Source: CALBTQ01 sp036725605
GTDB lineage: Bacteria; Lernaellota; Lernaellaia; Lernaellales; Lernaellaceae
Direction of reading: 5' to 3'
NCBI GenBank assembly: GCA_036725605.1
Contig: DAIMDW010000015.1
Coordinates: 1-64,000 of the forward strand
DNA: 64,000 nucleotides
Below are positions 50,819 through 59,765 of the stretch, one piece after another; position 1 is the first letter of the stretch, and each line of letters starts with the position of its first letter. Below the pieces are notes generated by a model that was given only the letters and a program-made list of their open reading frames with translations, was not told the origin of the DNA and ran no database searches. Made by a program: the position numbers and the translations under genes.

Positions 50819-51970
50819 ATGACGAGCAAAGTGGCGCTGCGCCCCTGCGGCGATTATGAAACGAGCCGGGTGTTTGCCGCGGTGGCCGAGGCGGTAAACG
50901 CCGTGTGCGATCTGCCGGCCCTGGTTGGCGGCAAAGCGGTGTTGGTCAAAATCAATCTGCTCAACGCCCTGCCGCCAGAGCGCGCCGTGTGCACGCATCC
51001 GGAAGTGACGCGGGCGCTGGTGCGCTTGTGCCGCGAAGCCGGCGCGCGGGAAATTGCCGTGGGCGATCAGCCGGGCATGAACCTGTCGGATAATCCGGAA
51101 GAGGCCTTCGAGGCCAGCGGCAACGCGGCGGTCTGTCGCGAGGAAGGCGCGCGCATGGCGCCGTTTTCGCGCGCGGGGTACCGCGAAGTGACCCTGGCCG
51201 ATCCGCTCAAGCTCAACCACCTGCTGGCGGCCAAGGAGGTGCTCGACGCCGAGGTGGTCATCAACGCGCCCAAGCTCAAGTCGCACGTGCAGGCGCTGTA
51301 CACCGGCGCGATCAAAAATTGGTTCGGCGTCGTCGCCAGCCGCGACCGCAAACGCAGCCATCACCTGAGCCACCTGGAGCCGTTTTCGGAAAGTCTGGTC
51401 GACATCTTCCGCCTGCGCGTGCCGGAACTGACGGTGATGGACGGCATCGTGGGCATGGAAGGACGCGGGCCGGGTGAGGGCGATCCGCGCACGCTCGGGC
51501 TGATTCTGGCTTCGACCGACGCGGTGGCGCTGGACACGGTGGCGCTGCATTGCGTCGATTACGCGCGCATGAACGTGCCGCACGTGCGCATCGCCGGTGA
51601 GCAGGGTCTTGGCGAGACGGACCTCGCGAAGATCGTCCTCGACGGTCCGCCGCTCGACCTGGTGCGCGTGCTCTTCAAATGGCCGCCGCGCGCGGTGACG
51701 GCGCCGCCGCCGTTGTTCATGAAGCTGCTGTTTCGTCTCTGGACGATCCGGCCGCTGATTCTGGCCGAGAAGTGCCAGGTGTGCGGCGCGTGCGAACGCA
51801 TGTGCCCGGTGGGCGCGATCACCATGGGCGCGGACCGGGCGATCATCGACACGTCGCTGTGCATCGAGTGTTTCTGCTGCCACGAAGTCTGCCCGCACAA
51901 CGCGATCGGCGAGCGCATGTCGTTGCTGTATCGCCTGCACCGTTGGTACGAGCGACGCAAGCATTCTTAA
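50819..51970 (+). CDS. DUF362 domain protein with C-terminal 2x[4Fe-4S] ferredoxin
   Basis: 383 residues. The first ~300 are a DUF362 domain (VLVKINLLNALPPERAVCTH, VVINAPKLKSHVQALYTGAI, MDGIVGMEGRGPGEGDPRTL). The C-terminus carries two ferredoxin motifs, CQVCGACERMCPVGAI and CIECFCCHEVCPHNAI, each CX2CX2CX3C followed by a Pro. It is an electron carrier or redox enzyme; DUF362-ferredoxins are widespread in anaerobes but their physiological partner is unknown. It stands alone, facing the A2M gene, and is closed by a shared terminator. Confidence 0.9.
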   Translation: MTSKVALRPCGDYETSRVFAAVAEAVNAVCDLPALVGGKAVLVKINLLNALPPERAVCTHPEVTRALVRLCREAGAREIAVGDQPGMNLSDNPEEAFEASGNAAVCREEGARMAPFSRAGYREVTLADPLKLNHLLAAKEVLDAEVVINAPKLKSHVQALYTGAIKNWFGVVASRDRKRSHHLSHLEPFSESLVDIFRLRVPELTVMDGIVGMEGRGPGEGDPRTLGLILASTDAVALDTVALHCVDYARMNVPHVRIAGEQGLGETDLAKIVLDGPPLDLVRVLFKWPPRAVTAPPPLFMKLLFRLWTIRPLILAEKCQVCGACERMCPVGAITMGADRAIIDTSLCIECFCCHEVCPHNAIGERMSLLYRLHRWYERRKHS

Positions 51971-51974
51971 AGAG

Positions 51975-52014
51975 AAAAGGGCGGAGCATGGCCCGCCCTT
52001 GGTTGAGGTTTTCT
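51975..52014. terminator. Bidirectional terminator between convergent genes
   Basis: AAGGGCGG (51977-51984) and CCGCCCTT (51993-52000) pair around an 8-nt loop. The minus strand continues TTTTCTCTTT; the plus strand continues TTGGTTGAGGTTTTC. It serves the DUF362 gene and the alpha-2-macroglobulin gene. Confidence 0.8.
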
Positions 52015-52018
52015 TCCG

Positions 52019-55000
52019 TTACTTGACTTCCAGCTCGACCGGCGCGGCGATCGCGTTGGTGTCCGGATCGTAGTAGTTGTACACCTTCGCCTGCGGCGCA
52101 ACGGCGTGCATCGGGAACATCGCCTGCATCTTGAAGGCGAGCTTGAGCGCCTTGCCCTGTTCGAGCTTGTCCAGGTAGAAGGTCACCTGCCGCGCGGTGG
52201 TCGAGAACTTGCTGATCGTTTTGGCGGCGACCAGTTGCTCCAGCGTCTCGGCCTGGGGCGTGAAGCCGGGCGGCACGCCGACGTCGACCACGACCATGCC
52301 GAATTCCCCGCGCATTTTGTTTTCCACCGTCACCGTGCAGGTCACCTCGTCGTTGACCGCCAGTTGCGTTTTGTCGTAGGCGACGTTGATGGAAATCGGC
52401 TCGACCTGCTTGCGCACTTCACGCAGTTGGCTCCACTGGATGTAATGCCGGTCGACCACCTGGTACATCACGCTGCCGCGGCCGGCGAAGCTGATGACGA
52501 TCTCGTTCGCGCCGTTTTTGATCAGCGAGCTGGCGTCGATGAGCCGCAGCACGTCGCTGTTTTCCGGCGTGATCTTGAAGCCGCCGGCCAATTGGCCGTT
52601 GACGGTCACCTGCGCTTCGCCGTCGGCTTCGCTGCCGCCGCCGCGCGCCACCGCGAGGAACACCTGCATCGCGTAGACCGTCGCCTGCGTCGAGTAGTAG
52701 GTGCCGAAGCTGTCTTTGCTCTTGATGAGGAACTTCACCACGCGGTTGACCACGTCGGCCTGCCGCTTGGCCGTCAGCAGCGCCTGCGCGACCAGCGCGG
52801 TGGTTTCGATGTCGGCGCTTCTGCCGTTGGCCTGTACGGCGGTCGGACCGTCCTGCGACCAGTAGGTCATCTCTTCGTCGTCCTTGCGCATCTCGTTGAG
52901 CTTGGTGAAGACCTGTTGCAGCGAGGCGCTTTCCTTATCAACCACCGCCAGCGCGTTGGCGATCAGCGCGAGGGTGTAGGCGTCGGTCGCTTCCTGGTAA
53001 TGGCCTTTGAGGTAGTTGACGCCCTTGTCCAGCGCGTTGCCGTCGTAGCCGGTGCGCGCCAGCGCCCAACTCACGTAGGCCGTGTTGCGCAGCACGCTTT
53101 TGCCGAAAGCCGCCGCGACGCGGTCCAGGTACTGCTGATTGGGTTCCCACGAACCGTCGTCCTTTTGCTTGCCGGCCAGCCAATTCTGCGTGCGTTTGAT
53201 CAACGCCGGGTCGACCTCGTAGACGTTGCTCATGTCGTAAAATTCCATCAGGCCGTAAGCGGTGAGGATGATGTGCGCGGGCGCGCGGCCGAACCATTCG
53301 AAGCCGCCGCCGGGCACCTCGAAGGTCACCAGCCGTTGGTAGCCCTGGTTGATGAAGCCCTCGGCTTTCATCTGCAACTCGGGGCTGATCTGCTTGGTGG
53401 CCTTCATGTAGTCCAGGACCATGACGTTGGGGTAGGTCGTCGAACTGGTCTGCTCGAAGCAGCCGCCGGGCATGCGGAAGATATTGTCGAGGCCTTCGAC
53501 CACCTGGCTCATCAGGCCGGGGTAGATTTTCACGAAGAGCTGGTTCGCGCCCTCGATCGCCTCGGCCGGGAAATTCGCCGTTTGTTTGGCCTCGGCGGTG
53601 AGCTGTTCGGAGACGTTGTGCTCGAACAGCTTGCCGTCGGGCTCGACGCGCACCGTGCGGCGCACGGCGTCGTTCTGCTTGCTGCCGTAAGCGTAGACGG
53701 TCAGCTTGTGTTCACCGACCTGCTTGGCCTTGACGTGAATGTACTCGGCCTTCACTTCGTTCGGACCCAGTTTGACGCTGCGTTCCTTGTCGCCCTCGAC
53801 CAGCTCGTACCAGTCGTCGTCCTCGATCTTCAGCTTGATCGTCTGCGCCTGGGGCAGGTAGTTGTACAGCGCGATGGGCACCTTCACCGAGTCGTTGCGG
53901 GTCAGCGCGACCGGGAAGTTGATGTCGACGAAGAAGTCCTGGAACACGACCACCGGGCCGGTGCCGCTGCCCAACAGACCGCCCGCGCTCACCGCCTGCG
54001 CGGCGATGCGCCAGGTGGTGATCGAGTCGGCCATGGGCAGTTCGATGTGCGCCTTGCCCTGCGCGTCGGTGATCAGGGCCGGATTGACGTAGAGCGTTTC
54101 GGGAAAGTATTCGCGCACGCGCACCGGTTCGCCGCCGCCCGCTTCTCCATCGGCGATCACCTCGCCGGGCTTGGCCGCCGCTTTGGGCGCCGGGGGAGGA
54201 ATCGGCGCGCCGGCTTCCTCGGCGAAGACCATGTCGTTATCCTGGCGCGCCCCGCGCATGGCGCCGCCGCCGAATCCCCGCATGCGGTCTCTTTTTTGTT
54301 TGATCTCTTGGAGGTACTCGGGATTGTCGATGGCCAGGTCGTCGCGCGTGTTGAAGGCGCGGTCGGGACCGGCGGAGACGAGGCGGTAAATCATATTATT
54401 ATAATAACCACTCAAGCGATAGGGCGTGGACCACGGGTCCAGCAGATCTTTCTGGTTGAGCTTGTTCAGGTCGCCCTCGACCTTCTTGAGTTTTTTCTCC
54501 AGGGTTTTCATATCGGCGCGGACTTTGCCTTCCAGCTTGGCGCGGATTTCCGCCCCTTCGTCCACGGCCTGGCGGCGGTCGATGGGTACGACGACCAGCG
54601 GTTCGACGGCGGCGAGCATCGCCTGCCAGCCGCGTTCTTTGACCTTATTGATCGTCGGATCCAACACGATCTGCTCGGGCGTGAAGGAGTGGAATTCATA
54701 GCGCGGCTTCATCAATTCACGTTCGAGGGTGAAGAAGATTTTCTCCAGACCGGGTTGCATGTCCTGCAGCGCGAAGACGGCTTCGTCGACGATCGTCACG
54801 CCCAACGCGGCGGCGACCGGATGACCCTTGCCGTCGGTGATCGCGAAGTCGATGCGCGCGTCCTCGCCGGGGCGGTAGATTTTCTTGCCCGGCGCGATGG
54901 CGATGTTCAGATCCGCTTGCGGATGCACGTAGATCACGCGGTTGTCGCGGACCATGTTGCCGGCCGGCATGAGCGCGTAGGCCGTGGCGACCACGCCGCC

Positions 55001-56854
55001 GACCAGTTGTTCGCTCACGGGAATCTGCACGGTGGCTTTGCCGTCTTTGATTTCGCCGGTGGTGGTCAACAGTGTCTGGTTGTCGCGCACCAGATCGAAG
55101 AAGACCGTCTTGGACGGCGCGTTGGCCGTCAACGCCGTGAGGATGATCGACTCGCCCAGGCGGTAGGTCGCCTTGTCGGCGCGCAACAGCAGCGAACTGA
55201 CGTTGCGCTCAGGCATGAAGTTGATCGTGGCTTCCACCTCGTTGCCCTGTTTGTCGCGGGCGTGGAAAACCAGGTTGACCGCGTGCTGCGGCACCTTGAG
55301 CACGAACTCGGCCAGGCCCAGTTCGTCGGTCTCGGTGACCGCCTCGTGATCGACCCAGTTCTCGACCCTGATCGTCGAGAGATGCGCCATGATCTTGGCC
55401 TTGACCGGCGTGCCGTCGGGCGTGGTGACCATGGCGAAAATGCGGTTGGGCAGATCCGCGACCAGGCGGCCGGATTCGGGTACGGCGCGCACGATCAGCG
55501 GCGTCTTGGCCACCGTGTAGCTTTTCAGCGCTTCCTGCGTCGAGCCGTCCGGGCCGGTCACGGTGGCATGCAACTGCACGCGCGCCTGGCCCTGATCGAC
55601 CTGCCGGCCCACGAGCGTTTTGGGCAGATCCAGCGAGAAAGCGAAGTTGCCCTGGGCATCGGTTTTGCCTTTGATCGTGGCGAAGGTTTCGGTGCCGACG
55701 ATCGAGGCGAGGCCCTCCAACTCGATCTCGCCGCCCTTGACCGGCTTGCCGAAGATGTACATCGCGTTGATCGTGCCTTCAATCTTCTGGCCCGGCGTGT
55801 ACCACGTACGGTCGGCCTTGATGTCGATCTTGAACTTGGGCAGCACGTAGCGTTTGACCTCGACGGTCTTTTCCGCGGTGAATTCGTCGACCGTCGCTTT
55901 GATCGCGAAGTTGCCCATGTTCACTTCCGTGGCCAGGGTGAACACGGCGGCGACAATGCCGTAGTCGTTGGTCTTCACGCTCCGCTTGAAGACCTTGTTG
56001 CCCTTGGCGTCCATCACTTCGATCAGCGCCTTTTTACCGGCCAGCGGCTTGCGATTGCCCTGACTCAGGGCGAGGGCGCGAATGTGCATCGTCTGTCCCG
56101 GCTGGTACAGCGGCTTGTCGGTGGTCAGCAGCACCTTGGCCGTGCGCTTGACGCGAATGGCGTTTTCCACCTGCGCCATCTGCCCGCGCCGATCGGCGAC
56201 GACGACCAGGCTCGGATCGACAAGCGGCTTTTCGGGCACCTTGAAGGAAACGTCGCAGGTGCCGGCCTCGTTGGTGCGGCCCTGGAAAATTTGCTGTTTG
56301 CCGCTTTTGTCGCGCAACAACACCTTGACGTTCGCGCCGGTCACCGGCTCGTGACTGAAGCGGTCGGCGGCGATGACGCGCACCGCGCTTTGCGTGCCGG
56401 CCTGGAAGGTGTCGGGGGCCAGCACGCGCAGTTCCAGCGTGCCGACGATTTCGGCGAGGCTGATCGCGCCGATCATCTTTTCGTCGCCGGCGCCCATCGT
56501 GTAGCGCACGACGTACAACGCTTCGTCGCCCGCCGGCACCAAGGCGGCCAGGCGCGCGCTGAAGCGGCCCTCGGCGCGTTCGTCTTGGAGCACGTCGGCC
56601 GAAACCAGCGGCTTGCCGTCGAGGTTGGTCAGCCAGATCGACAGCGGTCCGTCGGTCGGCCATTGCTCGCTGTTGCCGCGGGTGACTTCGAATTCGACGA
56701 AGCCGTGCTTCATTTCGCCTTTGGCCCCGGCCTTGCCGATGCGCACCGCGTCGAGGCTTTGCGCGTTGACTTCGGGCAGGGAAGAAAAGGCGAGCAGGCC
56801 CGCGACCAAAAATACGAATAAGGAAACGGCCAATAAAATATTACGGGATTTCAT
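52019..56854 (-). CDS. Bacterial alpha-2-macroglobulin with intact thioester
   Basis: 1611 residues from ATG 56854 behind GGAGG; an upstream ATG at 56893 is less likely. Signal peptide (LLAVSLFVFLVAGLLAF ... EVNA) with no lipobox. Tandem MG beta-sandwich domains fill the first ~700 residues (LLTTDKPLYQPGQTMHIRAL is the classic MG motif). A Pro/Ala-rich, bait-like linker lies around 880-900 (GAPIPPPAPKAAAKPGEV), then the A2M domain (ADSITTWRIAAQAVSAGG). The thioester-containing domain has GGCFEQTSSTTYPN with Cys1132, i.e. an intact CxEQ. A receptor-like C-terminal domain follows. It should trap proteases in the periplasm. The usual partner pbpC is not adjacent. Confidence 0.93.
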   Translation of the reverse strand: MKSRNILLAVSLFVFLVAGLLAFSSLPEVNAQSLDAVRIGKAGAKGEMKHGFVEFEVTRGNSEQWPTDGPLSIWLTNLDGKPLVSADVLQDERAEGRFSARLAALVPAGDEALYVVRYTMGAGDEKMIGAISLAEIVGTLELRVLAPDTFQAGTQSAVRVIAADRFSHEPVTGANVKVLLRDKSGKQQIFQGRTNEAGTCDVSFKVPEKPLVDPSLVVVADRRGQMAQVENAIRVKRTAKVLLTTDKPLYQPGQTMHIRALALSQGNRKPLAGKKALIEVMDAKGNKVFKRSVKTNDYGIVAAVFTLATEVNMGNFAIKATVDEFTAEKTVEVKRYVLPKFKIDIKADRTWYTPGQKIEGTINAMYIFGKPVKGGEIELEGLASIVGTETFATIKGKTDAQGNFAFSLDLPKTLVGRQVDQGQARVQLHATVTGPDGSTQEALKSYTVAKTPLIVRAVPESGRLVADLPNRIFAMVTTPDGTPVKAKIMAHLSTIRVENWVDHEAVTETDELGLAEFVLKVPQHAVNLVFHARDKQGNEVEATINFMPERNVSSLLLRADKATYRLGESIILTALTANAPSKTVFFDLVRDNQTLLTTTGEIKDGKATVQIPVSEQLVGGVVATAYALMPAGNMVRDNRVIYVHPQADLNIAIAPGKKIYRPGEDARIDFAITDGKGHPVAAALGVTIVDEAVFALQDMQPGLEKIFFTLERELMKPRYEFHSFTPEQIVLDPTINKVKERGWQAMLAAVEPLVVVPIDRRQAVDEGAEIRAKLEGKVRADMKTLEKKLKKVEGDLNKLNQKDLLDPWSTPYRLSGYYNNMIYRLVSAGPDRAFNTRDDLAIDNPEYLQEIKQKRDRMRGFGGGAMRGARQDNDMVFAEEAGAPIPPPAPKAAAKPGEVIADGEAGGGEPVRVREYFPETLYVNPALITDAQGKAHIELPMADSITTWRIAAQAVSAGGLLGSGTGPVVVFQDFFVDINFPVALTRNDSVKVPIALYNYLPQAQTIKLKIEDDDWYELVEGDKERSVKLGPNEVKAEYIHVKAKQVGEHKLTVYAYGSKQNDAVRRTVRVEPDGKLFEHNVSEQLTAEAKQTANFPAEAIEGANQLFVKIYPGLMSQVVEGLDNIFRMPGGCFEQTSSTTYPNVMVLDYMKATKQISPELQMKAEGFINQGYQRLVTFEVPGGGFEWFGRAPAHIILTAYGLMEFYDMSNVYEVDPALIKRTQNWLAGKQKDDGSWEPNQQYLDRVAAAFGKSVLRNTAYVSWALARTGYDGNALDKGVNYLKGHYQEATDAYTLALIANALAVVDKESASLQQVFTKLNEMRKDDEEMTYWSQDGPTAVQANGRSADIETTALVAQALLTAKRQADVVNRVVKFLIKSKDSFGTYYSTQATVYAMQVFLAVARGGGSEADGEAQVTVNGQLAGGFKITPENSDVLRLIDASSLIKNGANEIVISFAGRGSVMYQVVDRHYIQWSQLREVRKQVEPISINVAYDKTQLAVNDEVTCTVTVENKMRGEFGMVVVDVGVPPGFTPQAETLEQLVAAKTISKFSTTARQVTFYLDKLEQGKALKLAFKMQAMFPMHAVAPQAKVYNYYDPDTNAIAAPVELEVK

Positions 56855-56954
56855 TTGATCCTCCGCCGAGGTGTTTTGCCTGTTCACTCGCACATGACAC
56901 CACGTTGCGGCGAATGGTTCCCGCCGCGTTCGAGAATCGCGCCGCCGCGCCGTC

Positions 56955-57407
56955 TTATTTGTTCATGCGCAGATAGACGAGAAAGTCCGCTTCGGCGATT
57001 TTCGTGCCGTCGGCCTTGAACAATTCGACTTTCTGCGGCGCCTTGGCGCGTCCGTTGGTCGTCAATTCGTCGCGCAGTTGCGCGGCCTTCTCCGGCGACA
57101 TTTCCGCGACGCTGTGCAAATCGCCGTCGCCGCGTTTGAGATAGTTGATCGTGCCTTGCAGCATCAGCAGATCGAACTGCCCGGCCAGATCGGCCAGCGC
57201 CGCGAAGGACATCGCGCCCGAGGTCAGCTCGGCCAACGTGTATTGCGCGCCGGCGTGGGCGAAACCGACGTGGTTGTGGTTCGACTTTTTATCGGGCAGC
57301 GCCAGGCTCACCTTGGTCGGCGAGGCGTCGGCGACCTGCAGGCCCAGCGTGTGGGCGAAGGGCATCATTTCGCTTTCGATGAAGGTCTTGAGAAAGGACA
57401 GATCCAT
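56955..57407 (-). CDS. Hotdog-fold thioesterase-like protein (DUF4442)
   Basis: 150 residues from the ATG at 57407, overlapping the GNAT stop by one base (TGATG). The sequence GLQVADASPTKVSLALPDKK then NHVGFAHAGAQYTLAELTSG fits the PaaI/DUF4442 hotdog family, with the His/Asn-rich segment at the helix N-terminus as the likely active-site region. Cytosolic. Natural substrate unknown, probably an acyl-CoA or similar thioester. It is coupled to the GNAT gene upstream, suggesting both act on acyl-CoA-linked chemistry. Confidence 0.8.
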   Translation of the reverse strand: MDLSFLKTFIESEMMPFAHTLGLQVADASPTKVSLALPDKKSNHNHVGFAHAGAQYTLAELTSGAMSFAALADLAGQFDLLMLQGTINYLKRGDGDLHSVAEMSPEKAAQLRDELTTNGRAKAPQKVELFKADGTKIAEADFLVYLRMNK

Positions 57408-58009
57408 CAGGCCAGCTCCTTGGTCATGATATGCCATTGAATGTCGATGGCGGAAAAAGTGCGTTCGGTTGCATAGCCGCACGCCTCGTAGACGAGCCGC
57501 GCGGGATTATCTTCCTCGCATTCAAGTTGCACGACGTTCAACGAACGTTCAAGGGCTTTTTCCTCGAAGGCGGCCAGCAGGGCGGAGCCCAGACCGTTGC
57601 CGCGATGCGCATGGTCCACGCCCAGCACGTACAGCCGCAGGCAGGGGCGAACGGGGTGCGAATGTTCGGTCGTCGTGAAAAAGAAATCGCGAAAGGCCAG
57701 CCAGCGGCGAAGACCGAGCCGAAAAAAATACCGGGCGGCAATCAACCATTGCTGAGCCAGGGAAGGGCATTGGGTGTCGGCCCAGCCGATGGCCGCGCCG
57801 GCCGGCGCGCCGTCGACGAAAGCGCCCAGAACCGTCGCCTGCTCCATGTTCAGGTACATGCCGGCCATGACCTCCCAGTATTTTTTCTGTTGGGAGGGCG
57901 TCAGGTGAAGCGCCCGCCACAGGGGTTCGTCGGCGGCAAAGGCCTCGTGGAGCACGCGCGCCGTTTCACTTCCGTCGGCGGCGGTCAATGGGCGGATGGT
58001 CGGATTCAT
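57407..58009 (-). CDS. GNAT-family N-acetyltransferase
   Basis: 200 residues from the ATG at 58009 (MNPTIRPLTAADG); 77 residues of in-frame upstream sequence lie in the divergent regulatory region and are not believed. The acetyl-CoA-binding motif A is LYVLGVDHAHRGNGLGSALL (R/Q-x-x-G-x-G/A), followed by LECEEDNPARLVYEACGYA, the typical motif B. Substrate unknown. It forms a coupled pair with the DUF4442 thioesterase. Confidence 0.88.
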   Translation of the reverse strand: MNPTIRPLTAADGSETARVLHEAFAADEPLWRALHLTPSQQKKYWEVMAGMYLNMEQATVLGAFVDGAPAGAAIGWADTQCPSLAQQWLIAARYFFRLGLRRWLAFRDFFFTTTEHSHPVRPCLRLYVLGVDHAHRGNGLGSALLAAFEEKALERSLNVVQLECEEDNPARLVYEACGYATERTFSAIDIQWHIMTKELA

Positions 58010-58104
58010 CGCGGCGGCGTCCCCCCCGGTCGCGCTTGCGCTTCGCAGGCAAAATGGCCATATTTGGCAAACGTTATACCATATCCGCAGCGAAGGAGCG
58101 ATTG

Positions 58105-58539
58105 ATGAAACGGATGATCCTGGCGGTTTTGTTGTTGGTTGCCGCGGTCGCCATGGCCGATCAAATTCAAACGGCGGCGGTGCAGGCTCCGCCCGATGCC
58201 GACGTGACGTTGAACCTCTCGCTGGAGTTGCCCAAAACACATAAGGTTTCGCCCGAAGCGCCGCTGAAGGTCGAGGTGACCGCCGAAGGGGCGGCGATCG
58301 CGCAGGTTCCCGAACCGTTCAAGGGCAAAGGCAAGCAGTTGCCGCACGCGCTGGTGATCAAAACGACGGCGGCGGGCAACGGCGCGGTGAACGTCAAGAT
58401 GAGCGCGTTCGTCTGCCAGAAAGACAATGAAGGCGTTTGTCAGATGACCAACGTGGAAGCGAAGATTCCGGTACAGGTGACCGCCGACGCGGCCGCGGCG
58501 TGGGATATACCGCTGCCCGTTAAATTGATGATTCAGTGA
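58105..58539 (+). CDS. Periplasmic protein resembling the DsbD N-terminal domain
   Basis: 144 residues from the ATG at 58105 behind AAGGAG. Signal peptide (MILAVLLLVAAVAMA). The beta-sandwich pattern LSLELPKTHKVSPEAPLKVE and the segment FVCQKDNEGVCQMTNVEAKI, with two cysteines 8 residues apart, resemble the DsbD N-terminal immunoglobulin-like domain that exchanges electrons in the periplasm. No DsbD transmembrane protein is encoded nearby, so it is a stand-alone version. Divergent from the GNAT gene. Confidence 0.65.
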   Translation: MKRMILAVLLLVAAVAMADQIQTAAVQAPPDADVTLNLSLELPKTHKVSPEAPLKVEVTAEGAAIAQVPEPFKGKGKQLPHALVIKTTAAGNGAVNVKMSAFVCQKDNEGVCQMTNVEAKIPVQVTADAAAAWDIPLPVKLMIQ

Positions 58540-58565
58540 TTTTCGGGTTCCATCCGCCGATCGCG

Positions 58566-58769
58566 TCAGGCCGGCAATTCCTCCGGCTTGATGTAGAAGA
58601 CGATAATACTCAGGCAGTGGTATTCACTGTCACTCGATTGGCGAACTTCCACGTTCGCGATCTCAATGTCCGGATTCGAACGCATCCAGCGAGTGATCAA
58701 CTCACCCATTTCCTCGCGTTCTTTGGCTTTGGTGGCGGAGAACACTTTCACGGCATTGAATTTCTGCAT
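58566..58769 (-). CDS. Small hypothetical protein, 67 aa
   Basis: 67 residues from the ATG at 58769 (MQKFNAVKVFSATKAKEREE), 8 nt after AGGAG. One charged amphipathic helix (MGELITRWMRSNPDIEIA) is followed by two beta strands (NVEVRQSSDSEYHCLSIIVF). The alpha-beta-beta layout with no membrane span suggests a small cytosolic, perhaps dimeric, protein. Family not recognised. It is convergent with the DsbD-like gene. Confidence 0.7.
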   Translation of the reverse strand: MQKFNAVKVFSATKAKEREEMGELITRWMRSNPDIEIANVEVRQSSDSEYHCLSIIVFYIKPEELPA

Positions 58770-58966
58770 TTGATCCACTCCTGCGCTGTGCCCGCTCACA
58801 AGCATACTATTCAAGATGGAACAATTATAACACACCATAACCGGTCGAACAAGGCGCAAAGGCCGTAACCTATGCAATATCAATGGATTATTCACTTTTT
58901 ATGAATATAAAAGCACAAAATCGGCGTGCGTTGACCCTATGCGCGTTTGGTGCCATGCTCCGGAGG

Positions 58967-59515
58967 ATGAAAGTTCTACTGCACATCTGTTGCGCCCCTT
59001 GTTCCATCGTGAGCATCGATCGTCTGCGCGAAGAGGGGCACGAACTGCACGGATTCTGGTATAACCCCAACGTTCAACCCTGGACCGAAAACGAGAAACG
59101 CCGCGAGGCGGTCGAGACCTACAGCGGCCGGGTGAACCTGCCGATGATCTGGCGCAACGAGTATCGCCTGCAGGAATTCCTGCGGATGGTGGCCTTTCGC
59201 GAAGCCGAGCGTTGCCGCCTGTGCTTCCGCATGCGCCTGGCCGCGGCGGCCAATGTGGCCAAGCGCGGCAAGTTCGACGCCTTCACCACCTCGCTGCTGT
59301 ATTCCAAGACCCAACCCCATGAATTGCTTGCCGAAACGGCCGAGGCGGTGGGGAAGGAAGCGGGTGTGCCGTTTTTGTACCGCGATTTTCGCCCCGGCTG
59401 GCGGGAGGGGATCGTCCGCAGTAAGGAAGAAGGCTTATATCGCCAGCAATATTGCGGATGTATCTACTCCGAGAAGGACCGATTCGTCGGCGGGAAGCGG
59501 GGGCAGGACGGCTGA
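58967..59515 (+). CDS. queH: Epoxyqueuosine reductase QueH
   Basis: 182 residues from MKVLLHICCAPCS. The ATG at 58967 touches GGAGG, so translation may instead begin at ATG 58955 (four residues longer). QueH reduces epoxyqueuosine in tRNA to queuosine, replacing QueG. All diagnostic cysteines are present: HICCAPCS, RCRLCFRMRL, and the C-terminal QQYCGCIYS. Also WYNPNVQPWTENEKRREAVE and TTSLLYSKTQPHELL. Monocistronic. The other queuosine genes are not in the window. Confidence 0.93.
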   Translation: MKVLLHICCAPCSIVSIDRLREEGHELHGFWYNPNVQPWTENEKRREAVETYSGRVNLPMIWRNEYRLQEFLRMVAFREAERCRLCFRMRLAAAANVAKRGKFDAFTTSLLYSKTQPHELLAETAEAVGKEAGVPFLYRDFRPGWREGIVRSKEEGLYRQQYCGCIYSEKDRFVGGKRGQDG

Positions 59516-59651
59516 TTCTGTTGCATTAATGCCACACACGCTGTTGCAAGTTGACTACATGGGCTGTGGATAACGGCGAAGTCCGATTTTTATTTTGCCT
59601 TGTGAACGATGAACAAAACCGATTGTTAATAAAATGAAAATCAACACCTAA

Positions 59652-59693
59652 CACATCATTTGGGCGCATTTCCGAAATCTGGCACATCATTTG
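59652..59693. repeat. 11-bp direct repeat upstream of lpxC
   Basis: CACATCATTTG occurs at 59652-59662 and again at 59683-59693, 31 bp apart (about three helical turns), in the queH-lpxC intergenic region. A candidate regulator-binding pair. Confidence 0.5.
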
Positions 59694-59712
59694 CTCATTA
59701 GCCTTCCAGACG

Positions 59713-59746
59713 GCTATCCGTCGAAGTGGATAGCAGCGATTTTTTT
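59713..59746 (+). terminator. Terminator-like hairpin immediately before lpxC
   Basis: GCTATCC (59713-59719) and GGATAGC (59728-59734) pair perfectly around the 8-nt loop GTCGAAGT, followed by AGCGA and seven T (59740-59746). It ends 20 nt before the lpxC ATG. It could end the queH transcript or act as an attenuator in the lpxC leader. Confidence 0.6.
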
Positions 59747-59765
59747 AGGTTAGGGGCAGACGTTA

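Noticed and set aside
52106..56821. 1571-codon plus-strand open frame opposite the alpha-2-macroglobulin
   Set aside because: The minus strand has a signal peptide, MG motifs and the thioester; the plus frame is a codon-bias shadow.
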